NCBI GenBank assembly: GCA_002355495.1
Contig: AP017424.1
Coordinates: 5,459,501-5,523,500, forward strand
Reading direction: 5' to 3'
Source of the DNA: Streptomyces laurentii
Lineage (GTDB): Bacteria; Actinomycetota; Actinomycetes; Streptomycetales; Streptomycetaceae
DNA: 64,000 nt
Shown: positions 44,128-54,041 of the stretch, one piece after another
How the letters are laid out: each line of letters begins with the position of its first letter
How positions within the stretch are numbered: the first letter of the stretch is position 1
Position numbers and translations under genes: made by a program
Notes under the pieces: model-generated
Told to the model about the DNA's origin: nothing
What the model saw: only the letters and a program-made list of their open reading frames with translations
Databases searched by the model: none

Positions 44128-45828
44128 ATGGACGCTCACGCGATCGAGGAAGGCCGCCGTCGCTGGCAGGCCCGTTACGACAAGGCCCGCAAGCGCGACG
44201 CCGACTTCACCACGCTCTCCGGGGACGACGTGGACCCCGTCTACGGGCCGCGGCCCGGCGACGCCTACGACGGGTTCGAGCGCATCGGCTGGCCGGGCGA
44301 GTACCCCTTCACCCGGGGTCTGTACCCGACCGGCTACCGCGGCCGCACCTGGACCATCCGCCAGTTCGCCGGCTTCGGCAACGCCGAGCAGACGAACGAG
44401 CGCTACAAGATGATCCTCGCCGCCGGCGGCGGCGGGCTCTCGGTCGCCTTCGACATGCCGACCCTCATGGGCCGCGACTCCGACGACCCGCGCTCGCTCG
44501 GCGAGGTCGGCCACTGCGGTGTCGCCATCGACTCCGCCGCCGACATGGAGGTCCTGTTCAAGGACATCCCGCTCGGCGACGTCACCACCTCGATGACGAT
44601 CTCCGGCCCGGCCGTCCCCGTCTTCTGCATGTACCTGGTCGCCGCCGAGCGCCAGGGCGTCGACCCCGGCATCCTCAACGGCACGCTCCAGACCGACATC
44701 TTCAAGGAGTACATCGCGCAGAAGGAGTGGCTCTTCGAACCCGAGCCGCACCTGCGCCTGATCGGCGACCTGATGGAGCACTGCGCGGCGCACATCCCCG
44801 CGTACAAGCCGCTCTCGGTCTCCGGCTACCACATCCGCGAGGCCGGCGCGACGGCCGCACAGGAGCTCGCGTACACCCTCGCCGACGGCTTCGGCTACGT
44901 GGAGCTGGGCCTGTCCCGCGGCCTCGACGTCGACGTCTTCGCGCCCGGCCTCTCCTTCTTCTTCGACGCGCACCTCGACTTCTTCGAGGAGATCGCCAAG
45001 TTCCGCGCCGCCCGCCGGATCTGGGCCCGCTGGATGAAGGAGGTGTACGGCGCGAAGACGGACAAGGCGCAGTGGCTGCGCTTCCACACCCAGACCGCCG
45101 GCGTCTCGCTCACCGCGCAGCAGCCGTACAACAACGTCGTCCGCACCGCCGTCGAAGCCCTCGCGGCCGTCCTCGGCGGCACCAACTCGCTCCACACCAA
45201 CGCCCTCGACGAGACCCTCGCGCTCCCCAGCGAGCAGGCCGCCGAGATCGCCCTGCGCACCCAGCAGGTGCTGATGGAGGAGACCGGCGTGGCCAACGTG
45301 GCCGACCCGCTGGGCGGCTCCTGGTACATCGAGCAGCTCACCGACCGCATCGAGGCCGACGCCGAGAAGATCTTCGACCAGATCAAGGAACGCGGCCTGC
45401 GCGCCCACCCGGACGGCAAGCACCCGATCGGCCCGATCACCTCCGGCATCCTGCGCGGCATCGAGGACGGCTGGTTCACCGGCGAGATCGCCGAGTCCGC
45501 CTTCCGCTACCAGCAGTCCCTGGAGAAGGGCGACAAGCGCGTCGTCGGCGTCAACGCCCACCACGGCTCGGTCACCGGCGACCTGGAGATCCTGCGGGTC
45601 AGCCACGAGGTCGAGTGGGAGCAGGTACGCGTCCTCGGCGACCGCAAGGGCCGCCGAGACGACACCGCGGTCCGCACGGCCCTGGACGCGATGCTGACGG
45701 CGGCCCGGGACGGCTCCAACATGATCGCCCCGATGCTCGACGCGATCCGCGCGGAGGCCACCCTCGGCGAGATCTGCGATGTCCTGCGCGACGAGTGGGG
45801 CACGTACACGGAGCCGGCCGGCTTCTGA
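44128..45828 (+). CDS. icmA: Isobutyryl-CoA mutase large subunit
   Basis: A 566-residue TIM-barrel subunit that, with the small B12-binding subunit IcmB, interconverts isobutyryl-CoA and n-butyryl-CoA. The substrate-defining residues are those of isobutyryl-CoA mutase, not methylmalonyl-CoA mutase: Phe80 in TIRQFAGFG and Gln198 in KEYIAQKEW (Tyr and Arg in the methylmalonyl enzyme). VSLTAQQPYNNVVRT and GGTNSLHTNALDE are the usual barrel motifs. There is no B12 domain, so IcmB must be encoded elsewhere. ATG 44128 matches the conserved MDA.AIEEGRRRWQ, although only one base separates it from GGAGG. It is SCO5415 by synteny. MeaB at 17 kb may chaperone it. Confidence 0.95.
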   Translation: MDAHAIEEGRRRWQARYDKARKRDADFTTLSGDDVDPVYGPRPGDAYDGFERIGWPGEYPFTRGLYPTGYRGRTWTIRQFAGFGNAEQTNERYKMILAAGGGGLSVAFDMPTLMGRDSDDPRSLGEVGHCGVAIDSAADMEVLFKDIPLGDVTTSMTISGPAVPVFCMYLVAAERQGVDPGILNGTLQTDIFKEYIAQKEWLFEPEPHLRLIGDLMEHCAAHIPAYKPLSVSGYHIREAGATAAQELAYTLADGFGYVELGLSRGLDVDVFAPGLSFFFDAHLDFFEEIAKFRAARRIWARWMKEVYGAKTDKAQWLRFHTQTAGVSLTAQQPYNNVVRTAVEALAAVLGGTNSLHTNALDETLALPSEQAAEIALRTQQVLMEETGVANVADPLGGSWYIEQLTDRIEADAEKIFDQIKERGLRAHPDGKHPIGPITSGILRGIEDGWFTGEIAESAFRYQQSLEKGDKRVVGVNAHHGSVTGDLEILRVSHEVEWEQVRVLGDRKGRRDDTAVRTALDAMLTAARDGSNMIAPMLDAIRAEATLGEICDVLRDEWGTYTEPAGF

Positions 45829-45833
45829 TCACC

Positions 45834-45878
45834 GAATGACGAGGGTGGGGCGCCGAAGGTGCCCCACCCTCGTCATTC
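45834..45878. terminator. Bidirectional terminator after icmA
   Basis: Arms GAATGACGAGGGTGGGGC and its exact complement with a short loop, 5 bases past the icmA stop and 19 bases past the TetR stop. Confidence 0.85.
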
Positions 45879-45897
45879 CCTCCCCGCCCCCACCACC

Positions 45898-46536
45898 TCA
45901 CCCCGCCTCGGCCACCGCCCCCAGCCCTCCCAGCAGCAACGCCGACAGCCGCGTCGCCCACGCGTCGTCCACCGGCTCCGCGCTCACCAGCGACCGGTGC
46001 ACCACCGCCCCCGCCACCACGTCGAAGATCAGGTCGTCCGTGACGGCCACCGCCTCCTCGTCGCGCCCCGCGGGCAGTTCCCCGCGCGCCTGCGCGCGCT
46101 CGCGTCCGGCGAGGACGAGGCGTTTCTGGCGTTCGACGATCGAGGTGCGGATGCGTTCCCGCAGGGGTTCGTCGCGGGTGGATTCGGCGACGACGGCCAT
46201 GAGCGCGGTCTTGGTCTCGGGGCGTTCGAGGAGCGCCGCGAACTGGACGACGACGTGCTCGATGTCGGCCTGGAGCGAGCCGAGGTCGGGGAGTTCGAGT
46301 TCGTCGAAGAGGACGGCGACGGCGTCGACGACGAGTTCGTTCTTGTTGGCCCAGCGCCGGTAGAGGGTGGTCTTGGCGACCCCCGCGCGGGTCGCGACGT
46401 CGCCCATGGACAGTTTCGACCAGCCCAGCTCCACCAGGGCCGCGCGGGTCGCCTCCAGGATCGCCTCGCCGGCCTCGGCGGAGCGCGGGCGTCCGGCACG
46501 GCCGCGGGGGCTGGAGGAGTGACACATAGGGGACAT
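45898..46536 (-). CDS. TetR/AcrR-family transcriptional regulator
   Basis: A 212-residue repressor. After a short polar lead, the DNA-binding domain reads ILEATRAALVELGWSKLSMGDVATRAGVAKTTLYRRWANKNELV. The C-terminal domain belongs to the common TetR_C group (DIEHVVVQFAALLERPETKTALMAVVAES). The start at 46536 lies inside the palindrome ATGGTCGACGACCAT (46535-46549), a likely autoregulatory site. It converges with icmA and is divergent from the thioredoxin gene. Its targets may be either neighbour. Confidence 0.88.
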   Translation of the reverse strand: MSPMCHSSSPRGRAGRPRSAEAGEAILEATRAALVELGWSKLSMGDVATRAGVAKTTLYRRWANKNELVVDAVAVLFDELELPDLGSLQADIEHVVVQFAALLERPETKTALMAVVAESTRDEPLRERIRTSIVERQKRLVLAGRERAQARGELPAGRDEEAVAVTDDLIFDVVAGAVVHRSLVSAEPVDDAWATRLSALLLGGLGAVAEAG

Positions 46537-46565
46537 GGTCGACGACCATACCCGTCAGTAGGTAT
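46535..46565. promoter_or_regulatory. Candidate TetR operators at the regulator's own start
   Basis: ATGGTCGACGACCAT (46535-46549, 7-base arms) overlaps the start codon. ATACC...GGTAT (46548-46565) adjoins it. Confidence 0.45.
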
Positions 46566-46634
46566 TGCGCCAGGGGGCGGAGATGTGAGGCAGTTCACGT
46601 CCCTCGCGGCCCTGTGGCCCCGGTCGGGCGAATA

Positions 46635-46651
46635 CGCTACGACGCGTAGCG
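46635..46651 (+). promoter_or_regulatory. Inverted repeat upstream of the thioredoxin gene
   Basis: CGCTACGACGCGTAGCG, 7-base perfect arms around ACG. A second repeat, CGTACGCA...TGCGTACG, lies at 46727-46745. They may be operators in the 307-base intergenic region, which holds no other gene. Confidence 0.4.
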
Positions 46652-46843
46652 GAAGGCTCCGGTCGACCCGGCCGCCCCTCGCGACAACCACCGCGCCGGG
46701 TGGGGACCCGGCGCACACACGCTCCACGTACGCACGATGCGTACGACACGTACGAACGAAGCGAGACCGCGCCCTCCCGCCCCGGACGGCCCGGTTCGGC
46801 CAACGCTTACCGCTCACGCGCGCGGAGGGGGGAGGATGGGACC

Positions 46844-47812
46844 ATGCAGCCCCGAAACATGTCCATGAGCGGCGTCGTCGACCTCGCCGCGGTGAAGGCG
46901 GCCGGTGAGGCCAAGACCAAGGCGGAGCAGACGCGCGCCGAGGCGGCGCGGCACGGCGGGACGCCGGCCGTGACCCCGTCCGCCCTGGTGATCGACGTCG
47001 ACGAGGCCGGCTTCGAGCGCGACGTCATCCAGCAGTCGGCCGAGGTCCCGGTCGTCATCGACTTCTGGGCCGAGTGGTGCGAGCCCTGCAAGCAGCTCGG
47101 TCCCCTGCTGGAGCGTCTCGCCGTCGAGTACAACGGCCGCTTCCTGCTGGCCAAGGTCGACGTCGACGCCAACCAGATGCTGATGCAGCAGTTCGGCATC
47201 CAGGGAATTCCGGCCGTTTTCGCGGTCGTCGCCGGCCAGGCCCTGCCGCTCTTCCAGGGCGCGGCGCCGGAGGCCCAGATCCGGCAGACCCTCGACCAGC
47301 TGGTCCAGGTCGCCGAGGAGCGCTTCGGTCTCACCGGCCTCCAGGTCGACGCGGACGCCGCCGCCGGTGCCGAGAGCGCCGCCGTGCCGGCCGGCCCGTA
47401 CGACGCGCTGCTCGACGCGGCCGTGTCCGCGCTCGACGCGGGCGACCTGTCCGGCGCGGTCCAGGCGTACCGGAACGTGCTCGCCGACGACCCCGGTCAC
47501 CCGGAGGCCAAGCTCGGTCTCGCGCAGGCCGAACTGCTCGCGCGGGTCCAGGAGATGAACCCGGGCGAGGTGCGCAAGAACGCGGCCGACAACCCGACCG
47601 ACGTCGAGGCGCAGATCGCCGCCGCGGACCTCGATCTGGCGGGCGGTCACGTCCAGGACGCCTTCGGGCGACTCGTCGACACCGTGCGCCGTACGGCGGG
47701 CGAGGACCGCGACGCGGTCCGCGTACGCCTGCTCAAGCTCTTCGAGGTCATCGGCTCCGAGGACCCGCGGGTGACGGCGGCGCGGCAGGCGCTGGCGAGC
47801 GCCCTGTTCTGA
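46844..47812 (+). CDS. CnoX/YbbN-like thioredoxin-TPR co-chaperone
   Basis: A 322-residue protein. The N-terminal ~50 residues are polar. A thioredoxin domain (~55-160) carries WAEWCEPCK with Cys79 and Cys82, so a disulfide-active site is present, and IPAVFAVVAGQ with the cis-proline. The C-terminal ~120 residues are TPR-like (YDALLDAAVSALDAGDLSGAVQAYR, then DPGHPEAKLGLAQAELL), as in CnoX, which protects substrates for GroEL in stress. ATG 46844 has GGAGG 8 bases upstream. The S. coelicolor orthologue sits near SCO5419. It is transcribed alone. Confidence 0.88.
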   Translation: MQPRNMSMSGVVDLAAVKAAGEAKTKAEQTRAEAARHGGTPAVTPSALVIDVDEAGFERDVIQQSAEVPVVIDFWAEWCEPCKQLGPLLERLAVEYNGRFLLAKVDVDANQMLMQQFGIQGIPAVFAVVAGQALPLFQGAAPEAQIRQTLDQLVQVAEERFGLTGLQVDADAAAGAESAAVPAGPYDALLDAAVSALDAGDLSGAVQAYRNVLADDPGHPEAKLGLAQAELLARVQEMNPGEVRKNAADNPTDVEAQIAAADLDLAGGHVQDAFGRLVDTVRRTAGEDRDAVRVRLLKLFEVIGSEDPRVTAARQALASALF

Positions 47813-48415
47813 GGCTTCGAAGCCTCGCGTACCCGTCCCGTCGAGGGACGATTTGGCGACACAGCGACATCCGGCGACCGCGCTTTACCAAAACTTGGTA
47901 ATCGCGGTCGCTGTTACTTGCAGTAAGTCGATGCCCGGTTTCTGTCCGGGTTCGCCTGCCTCCATCCCTCTTTCGTCCGTCACGCGGCGGAACTTTCCGC
48001 ACCTTCCCGGTGGCGGTCCATCGCCGCTCGGTCATCAAGTCGTTACCAGCGAGTAATGAACCCTCTTGTGCGGGCGACCGGAATGGACCACGATCGGCCA
48101 CGCTCGGTCCGACACCGCACCAGTCCGGCTCACCCGCCGAAACGGCGCGGCGAAGGGTCCCCACCGGGCGGGCCGGCGGCACTGCCGCCGGTCGTGGACA
48201 GGGGGGTTCCTGCTCAGACCGGCAGGACCTGTCCGATCCGGCCGCGCGCACCGCGTGGCCAGTGGTTGTCGCTCGGGGGTGATCGCCGGTGATGAGGACG
48301 CGCGTCGTGCCGCCTGAGTTTCGGTGTTCCCCTTCCCGAGGACGTAGCACTTCTCCCATCCCAGGACGGGCCGTGGCCCCTTCTGGAGATGTACGTCCGA
48401 GAAGGAGGATTCTCT
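47813..48415 (+). promoter_or_regulatory. 603-base regulatory region before the DUF6230 cluster
   Basis: No gene is supported here. Three inverted repeats share TTAC...GTAA ends: TTACCAAAACTTGGTAA (47885-47901), TTACTTGCAGTAA (47914-47926) and TTACCAGCGAGTAA (48043-48056). They sit in a locally AT-rich stretch upstream of the secreted-protein cluster, so a dedicated regulator is likely. The rest shows nothing specific. Confidence 0.5.
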
Positions 48416-49069
48416 ATGAAGTCCCAGGTTCGTGGCGGGACGAGATGGAAGCGGTTCGCCGTTGTCATGGTGCCGAGCCTGGCCGCGACGGCCGCGATCG
48501 GTGTCGGCCTGGCCCAGGGCGCGCTCGCCGCGTCCTTCGCGATCTCCGGCCAGGAGTTCAAGGTGAAGGCCGCCAGCCTGGAGGGCGACAACTTCGTCCA
48601 GTACGGCAGCGTCGCCGAGGGCAACACCCTGGAGGGCAAGCCCTTCAAGGCCCCGGTCGCCGTGTCCGGCTTCTCCGAGGCCTGGATCACCAACATGTGC
48701 CAGTCGGTCGTGACGCCGGGTGTCTTCGGGCTCCCCGACATCACGCTCCAGCTGACTGCCGGCACCGAGGGCGCCGGTAAGAAGGACAAGCAGGTCTACG
48801 CGAAGAACCTCTACCTGGATGTCTCCTCGCTGAAGGCCGACGCCGAGTTCACCAACATCGACATCGGCGTCGCCGCGGGTGACCTGGGCAAGAAGAGCGG
48901 CTTCGGCGCCCAGCCGGGCACCACGTACAACCCGAACGGGTTCGGCCAGCGCGCCGAGCACGCGAAGCTCACCGGCGTGAAGCAGACGGCGTGGGCGACC
49001 ACCGCCGGCACCTTCCGGCTGCCCGACCTCGACCTCTCGCTGAAGGTCGGCAAGCAGGAGTGCTTCTGA
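48416..49069 (+). CDS. DUF6230-family secreted protein
   Basis: A 217-residue protein. A twin-basic-led signal (RWKRFAVVMVPSLAATAAIGVGLAQGALAAS) is followed by a mature beta-rich domain: FAISGQEFKVKAASLEGDNF, VAVSGFSEAWITNMCQSVV, LYLDVSSLKADAEFTNIDIGVAAGDL, HAKLTGVKQTAWATTAGTF, with the C-terminal Cys near KQECF. Two Cys residues suggest one disulfide. ATG 48416 has an excellent ribosome-binding site (GAAGGAGG). DUF6230 genes recur beside DUF6114 in Streptomyces; the function is unknown. Confidence 0.85.
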   Translation: MKSQVRGGTRWKRFAVVMVPSLAATAAIGVGLAQGALAASFAISGQEFKVKAASLEGDNFVQYGSVAEGNTLEGKPFKAPVAVSGFSEAWITNMCQSVVTPGVFGLPDITLQLTAGTEGAGKKDKQVYAKNLYLDVSSLKADAEFTNIDIGVAAGDLGKKSGFGAQPGTTYNPNGFGQRAEHAKLTGVKQTAWATTAGTFRLPDLDLSLKVGKQECF

Positions 49070-49202
49070 CGCGGACGTCCGTGACGGACTGACTCGTCGG
49101 GGTGGGGGGCCGTCGTCAGCGGCCCCCTCACCCGCTCCCGGCCGGGTGCGCCCTCGCCTCGCCTCTTCTTCTCAGTACCACCCCTTTCAGGGAGTTGTTT
49201 CC

Positions 49203-49850
49203 ATGAGCGCCGAGACCACTGTTTCCACCGGAGTCCCCAAGGAGAACCGGTTCCGTGCGTGGCGGCAGACCCGGCCCTTCTGGGCGGGCCTCTTCACCCT
49301 CCTCGGCGGCGTGCCGATCGCCTATCTCCCGTACGGGGACGTGCGGTTGGGCAATATCACCCTCGCCATGGCCACGACCGCCGGCGCCGGCGCGCTGATC
49401 ATCGGGGTCCTCCTCATCACTCTCGGTCTGACGATGTGGTTCCAGCCCGTCGTCCGGGTCTTCGCGGGCATCGCGGCGATCGTGCTCGGGCTCATCTCGC
49501 TGCCCGTGTCGAACTTCGGCGGACTGGTCGTCGGTTTCCTGCTCGCCCTCGTCGGCGGCGGCATGTCCGTGTCGTGGGCGCCGGCCGACCCGGTGGACGA
49601 GGACGCGGCGGACGAGGCCGAAGCCGTCACCGGAGCCGTCACCGAGGCCGCGGGCGGGACGGACGGAGGGCCGAGCACGGGACCGGTGCTGGCCAAGGCC
49701 GCCCCGGATGAGCACAAGCACGACGGTACGACCGGTACGGCGCAGCTCCTGATTCCCCAGCAGGACGCGCGGCCCGCGCAGGACGCGAAGGCGCCGGTGG
49801 CCGAGACGACGACCGAAGCCAGCGGTGGGAGGAACCACAGTGCGGGGTGA
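49203..49850 (+). CDS. DUF6114-family membrane protein
   Basis: A 215-residue protein with four hydrophobic segments: FWAGLFTLLGGVPIAYLPYG, LAMATTAGAGALIIGVLLITLGLTMWF, VFAGIAAIVLGLISLPV and FGGLVVGFLLALVGGGMSVSW. FWRT-type lead RFRAWRQTRPFW is the family start. The C-terminal ~80 residues are acidic then His/Ala/Gly-rich low complexity, likely cytosolic. ATG 49203 follows AGGGAGTTGTTTCC. Its stop overlaps the start of the next gene. It is a probable membrane partner of the DUF6230 protein. Confidence 0.87.
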   Translation: MSAETTVSTGVPKENRFRAWRQTRPFWAGLFTLLGGVPIAYLPYGDVRLGNITLAMATTAGAGALIIGVLLITLGLTMWFQPVVRVFAGIAAIVLGLISLPVSNFGGLVVGFLLALVGGGMSVSWAPADPVDEDAADEAEAVTGAVTEAAGGTDGGPSTGPVLAKAAPDEHKHDGTTGTAQLLIPQQDARPAQDAKAPVAETTTEASGGRNHSAG

Positions 49851-51210
49851 CGAGACACAGTCGGACGAGACGTCGGACGGCGCGACGAGAGGGCCACGGC
49901 ACGCGGCCCCCCGCAGATCCTTCCTGAGCAAGATCCACGTGCCCGCGGGCAAGGCGATGGCCCTCGCGGCCATGCCGACCGCCGTCCTCGTGGGCATGGG
50001 CCTGGCGCCCCGGCTCGCCCTCGCCGACGACAAGCAGGAGATCCCCTTCGCCCCCGGCCCGTGCGTGACCCGCTCGGACGAGCCGACGACCGAGCCGACG
50101 GCCACGCCCGACGCGACGAAGAGCCCGGAGCCGACGGCCTCGGCGACCGCCACGCCGGGGACGCCCGCGACCACCGCGCCGTCCCCGACGGCCACCGCGA
50201 GCGGCGAGCCCGCGCCGGGCGCGACGACGGGCACCACGGCGCCCGCCGGTCAGCGAGCCACCACTCCGGCGACACCCGGCCCGACATCCACCCCGACGCC
50301 GGCCAAGTCGGTCAACCCGCTCGACCCGCTGGGTGTCGGCGACGCGCTCAAGGACCTGTTCGGCGTCCCGGACAAGACCGCCGCGCCCTCCGCCACGCCG
50401 AGCCCGGGTGCCACGACCGCCCCGGACCCGGCCGCCGGCAAGGCGACGGACCCGACGCCGGACAAGGCGACGGCGGACAAGCCCGCGGCCGGGACGGACG
50501 GCGGTACGGCGGACAAGGCGACGACCGGCGAGGCGGCCACGGACGCGGCCAAGGACGCGGCCAAGGACGCGGCCAAGGACGCGGCGACCGACGAGGCCAA
50601 GAACGCCATCAAGGACGCGGCCGGCCAGGTCGGTGCCACCACCGAGGAACTGCCCGACTCCGCCAAGGGCCTGGACACCACGGCCGACACGGACATCCCG
50701 GACGGCGCCAAGCCCCGCTTCCCGTGCCCCGAGCCCGACCCGGAGGCGCTGGCGGCGGCCGAGCTGGAGCCCGGTCTGGCGCTGCTCCCGGACGACCCGT
50801 GGGTCCTGCAGTCGACGCTGCTCAACCTCACCGGCCTGGACTACAAGGGCATCGTCGAGGTGAAGACCGGCAGCGGGAAGATCAAGAAGGTCCTGAAGTT
50901 CACAGCGAGCTCCATCGACATCAAGGACCTGCACCAGCTGACCGTGGGCCCCGACGGCACGACGGGCCATGTGAAGTCGCGTCCCGGCTCCACGTCCACG
51001 ATCCGCAATGGTGAGGTGACGATGTACACGGAGGAGCTGAAGGGCAATCTCTTCGGCCTCATCCCGGTCACCTTCAGCCCGGAGACCCCGCCGCCGCTCA
51101 ACGTCCCCTGGGCGTTCTTCACCAACGTCAAGGTGACCCAGGCCGGCCAGTTCGGCGGCACGCTCACCATTCCGGGCCTCGAGAACTACCTGGAGCCCGG
51201 CCAGAGTTAG
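49840..51210 (+). CDS. Secreted protein with long Thr/Ala/Pro/Lys-rich linker, co-operonic with DUF6230/DUF6114
   Basis: A 456-residue protein. GTG 49840 follows GGTGGGAGGAACCACA and overlaps the DUF6114 stop by 11 bases, so translation is coupled. A long basic lead (RGPRHAAPRRSFLSKI) precedes a signal-like segment (AMALAAMPTAVLVGMGLAPRLALA). Residues ~75-230 are Thr/Pro/Ala/Asp-rich and include repeated AAKDAAKDAAKD units. The C-terminal ~190 residues form a beta-rich domain (LLNLTGLDYKGIVEVKTGSG, IKDLHQLTVGPDGTTGHV, NVPWAFFTNVKVTQAGQFGG). No recognised family. It likely acts with the two upstream proteins at the cell envelope. Confidence 0.82.
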   Translation: MRGDETQSDETSDGATRGPRHAAPRRSFLSKIHVPAGKAMALAAMPTAVLVGMGLAPRLALADDKQEIPFAPGPCVTRSDEPTTEPTATPDATKSPEPTASATATPGTPATTAPSPTATASGEPAPGATTGTTAPAGQRATTPATPGPTSTPTPAKSVNPLDPLGVGDALKDLFGVPDKTAAPSATPSPGATTAPDPAAGKATDPTPDKATADKPAAGTDGGTADKATTGEAATDAAKDAAKDAAKDAATDEAKNAIKDAAGQVGATTEELPDSAKGLDTTADTDIPDGAKPRFPCPEPDPEALAAAELEPGLALLPDDPWVLQSTLLNLTGLDYKGIVEVKTGSGKIKKVLKFTASSIDIKDLHQLTVGPDGTTGHVKSRPGSTSTIRNGEVTMYTEELKGNLFGLIPVTFSPETPPPLNVPWAFFTNVKVTQAGQFGGTLTIPGLENYLEPGQS

Positions 51211-51256
51211 CAATCGGCCCCACCCGTCCCCTCGCCGGGACGGCCGGACCTTCACG

Positions 51257-51286
51257 GCCCGCACCACGCGTCGGCGTGGTGCGGGC
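51257..51286 (+). terminator. Terminator of the DUF6230 cluster
   Basis: Arms GGCCCGCACCACGC and GCGTGGTGCGGGCC, 46 bases after the stop. The rest of 51211-51624 carries no supported gene; it probably holds the toxin promoter. Confidence 0.75.
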
Positions 51287-54041
51287 CGTATGCGTGGGGA
51301 ACGCGTCCGCCAGGTGTGTTCCCAGGAAGCCTCCCGCTGTCCGAATATCGGTGTCGTGGGCGGGCGTGCCGCCCATAAGGTGATGCCGCGTGGCGGATCT
51401 TGCTCGTCGGTTCGCGCGCGCACGTTGTTCAGGCGGCCGGGGGAACGTTGCCGCCCGACACGGGGGGTCTTTCGTCATGCCGTCGTACCGGCAGGCCGAT
51501 ACGTGTCCCGCGCCCATGCCGCGCGGGCGCGTGCCGTGCCTGCCCGTACACCCGGCACCCGTTCGTCGCGTCTCTCGGGGCGTCTCCCGGCTCGCTCCCT
51601 TCGAACGGAGAAAGAGACACCCTCTTGCGTGACAGACCAGGGTTGTTCACCCCGGGATCCGGTGCGTCCAGGATCCTCACCCCACTTCTCACCGCCGCGT
51701 CGGTGCTGGCCGTCGTCGGCGGCCTCGCCGTCCGGCCCGAGGTTCTCGCGCTGAACGCGGAGCCGGCCTCGGACAGTTACGACTGGTACGAGGAGACACC
51801 CGCCGAACTGCTGCGGCAGGACCAGTGCCTGATGGCGGACGTGCTGCGGCTGGGCGGGCCCGCCATGGCCGCCACCGCCCAGGACGGACTCAATCAACCG
51901 GCCGACAAGCTCCATGAGTTGGCGAACCGGCAGAACTGGGAGAGCACACCGCTCTCCCAGGCGTACGAGAGTGACCGGGCGACCGCCTCCAAGGAGGGCG
52001 CGGCGCTCGAAGCGCTTCAGGACGGCTGGAAGAAGCCGCTGGTCGGCCTGACGTCTCCGGCCGGCCTCACCCAGGCGGCCTTCCAATGGCCTCCGGGTGC
52101 GAACGGAGGTCAGTCCTTCCCCGCTCAGACCGGACTGTCCCAGTGGATCTCGGACCGGTTCTGGAAGGACGAGAGCGACTTCTACGAGGACTCGACGCCG
52201 AAGGCCGATGCTCCGGCCCGCAAGGCGGTCGTCGACCTCGGCACCCCGCTGTACGGGAAGGCCCCCGATCCGTCCAGCCCCGACTGGAACCGGGACCTCG
52301 CCGAACGGGACGCCTTCCAGTACCTGAAGAGCGACCCCTTCGAGCCCATGGGCGCGGACAACGCCCGTGTGTTCCTCGCTTCCGGCGGCTTCCCCCGTAC
52401 CGCTCCCGCGCCGGACACCGCGGAGTTCCGCATCGCGGTCGAGGACATGAAGTCCCGTTTCTCGACCTGCGCGTGGCGTGACCCGATCGATCCGAGCAAG
52501 GTGCTCGGGCCGGTCGCCGACACGGCCGCCGCCGAGTGGCAGCAGGAGATCGCCTCCCAGGCGGCCCAGCGCAACACGGTCGTGACCGCGAGCAAGGACG
52601 CCACCAAGGCCCTCGCCGCCGGTGCCGGCGCCCTCGCCCAGATGCTGGGCTTCTCGTGGCAGGCGGACCATCTCGCCCGCTGGCAGGACTACTGGACCTC
52701 GGGCGGCATCGGCTGGATCGGCGACGCGCCGACCGTCATCGAGCTGAAGGCCGCCGCGGGCAAGTGCCTGGACGTGCAGAGCGCCGCGACGGCCAACGGC
52801 ACCCCGGTCCAGGTGTACACGTGCAACGGCAGCGCGGCCCAGGGGTGGATCCTCGAGGGTGACGACACCGGCCTGCACCTGCGCAACGTCAACTCTTCCA
52901 AGTGCCTCGACGTCGCCGGGAACGGCAAGACGGACGGCACGAAGATCCAGGTCTACACGTGCAACAGCAGCGCGGCGCAGACCTGGGCCTACACCCCGCG
53001 CGCCACGACCCCGCTGAAGGGGGTCAGCTCCGGCAAGTGCCTCAACTTCGCGACGTACGACCCGGGCAAGGACGCGCTGCTCGCCACGTGCAACGGCGCC
53101 GGCCCTCAGCAGATGGTGATCAAGCCGTCCGGCCACACCGGCCCGGTCCAGACGGCCGCCACCCTCGCCCAGGTGACGGCGAATGTCGCCACCGTACGGA
53201 CGACCGCGGCGCAGCAGCTGGCCGCGCTCCGGCAGCAGGCCGCCACGGCCAAGGCCGCCGCGACCACCGCCGACACCGCGGTCCAGGCCGCCTACGCCAT
53301 CGCCGACAAAAACGGCGCGCCGCGCGGGCGAGGGCTGCTGGTCGGGCTGCAGAAGGCGCAGGTCACCAAGGGTGCCGCCGCGGCACTCGACGCGATGGTG
53401 AAGGCGGGCGAGACCGCCGAGGCCGCCACCCGCGCCGCGGCCGCGGACAGCGACACGATCGCGCAGCGTGCGCTCGCCCAGGCCGCCCAGTCCAAGGCGG
53501 AGTTCCGCAAGGAGGCCGCTGCCGCGGCCGAGTTGCAGGCGAAGGCCGCCGCCGACGGGGCCAAGCTGCACCGGGACAACGCGAAGAAGGACAAGGAGAC
53601 CGCCGAGGCGAAGCTCGTCGAGGCCCTGACGGCCGAAGGCGACGCGAAGGCCGCGGCCGCGGACGCGCACGCCAAGCGGCTCACCGCCGAGGCCGAGGAG
53701 GCCAACGCGAAGAAGGAGATGGAGACCGCCGCGGCCAAGCAGGGTGAGGCCGCGCAGCACAAGAAGAACGCCGAGTCGGAGGCCACCAAGGCCGAGGAGG
53801 CGAAGCGGGCGGCGGAGGCGTCCGAGGCCACGGCGGTCGGGAAGAGGAACGCCGCGGTCAAGGCCAAGGACGCGGCCAAGGACAAGCGGGACGACGCGTG
53901 GGACGCCGAGCAGAAGGCCGACGCCGCCCGTGCCAAGGCCGACGCGAAGGAGGCGTACGCGCAGGCCCACGAGGCGTCGGCCGACGCCCAGGACGCCCGC
54001 ACGGCCGCCGATCAGGCGGCGGCGTACGCCGACGCGGCCGA

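Noticed and set aside
49600..50700. Repeated AAKDAAKD and Thr/Pro codons as a DNA satellite
   Set aside because: They follow the codon frame of a secreted linker and are ordinary low-complexity coding sequence.
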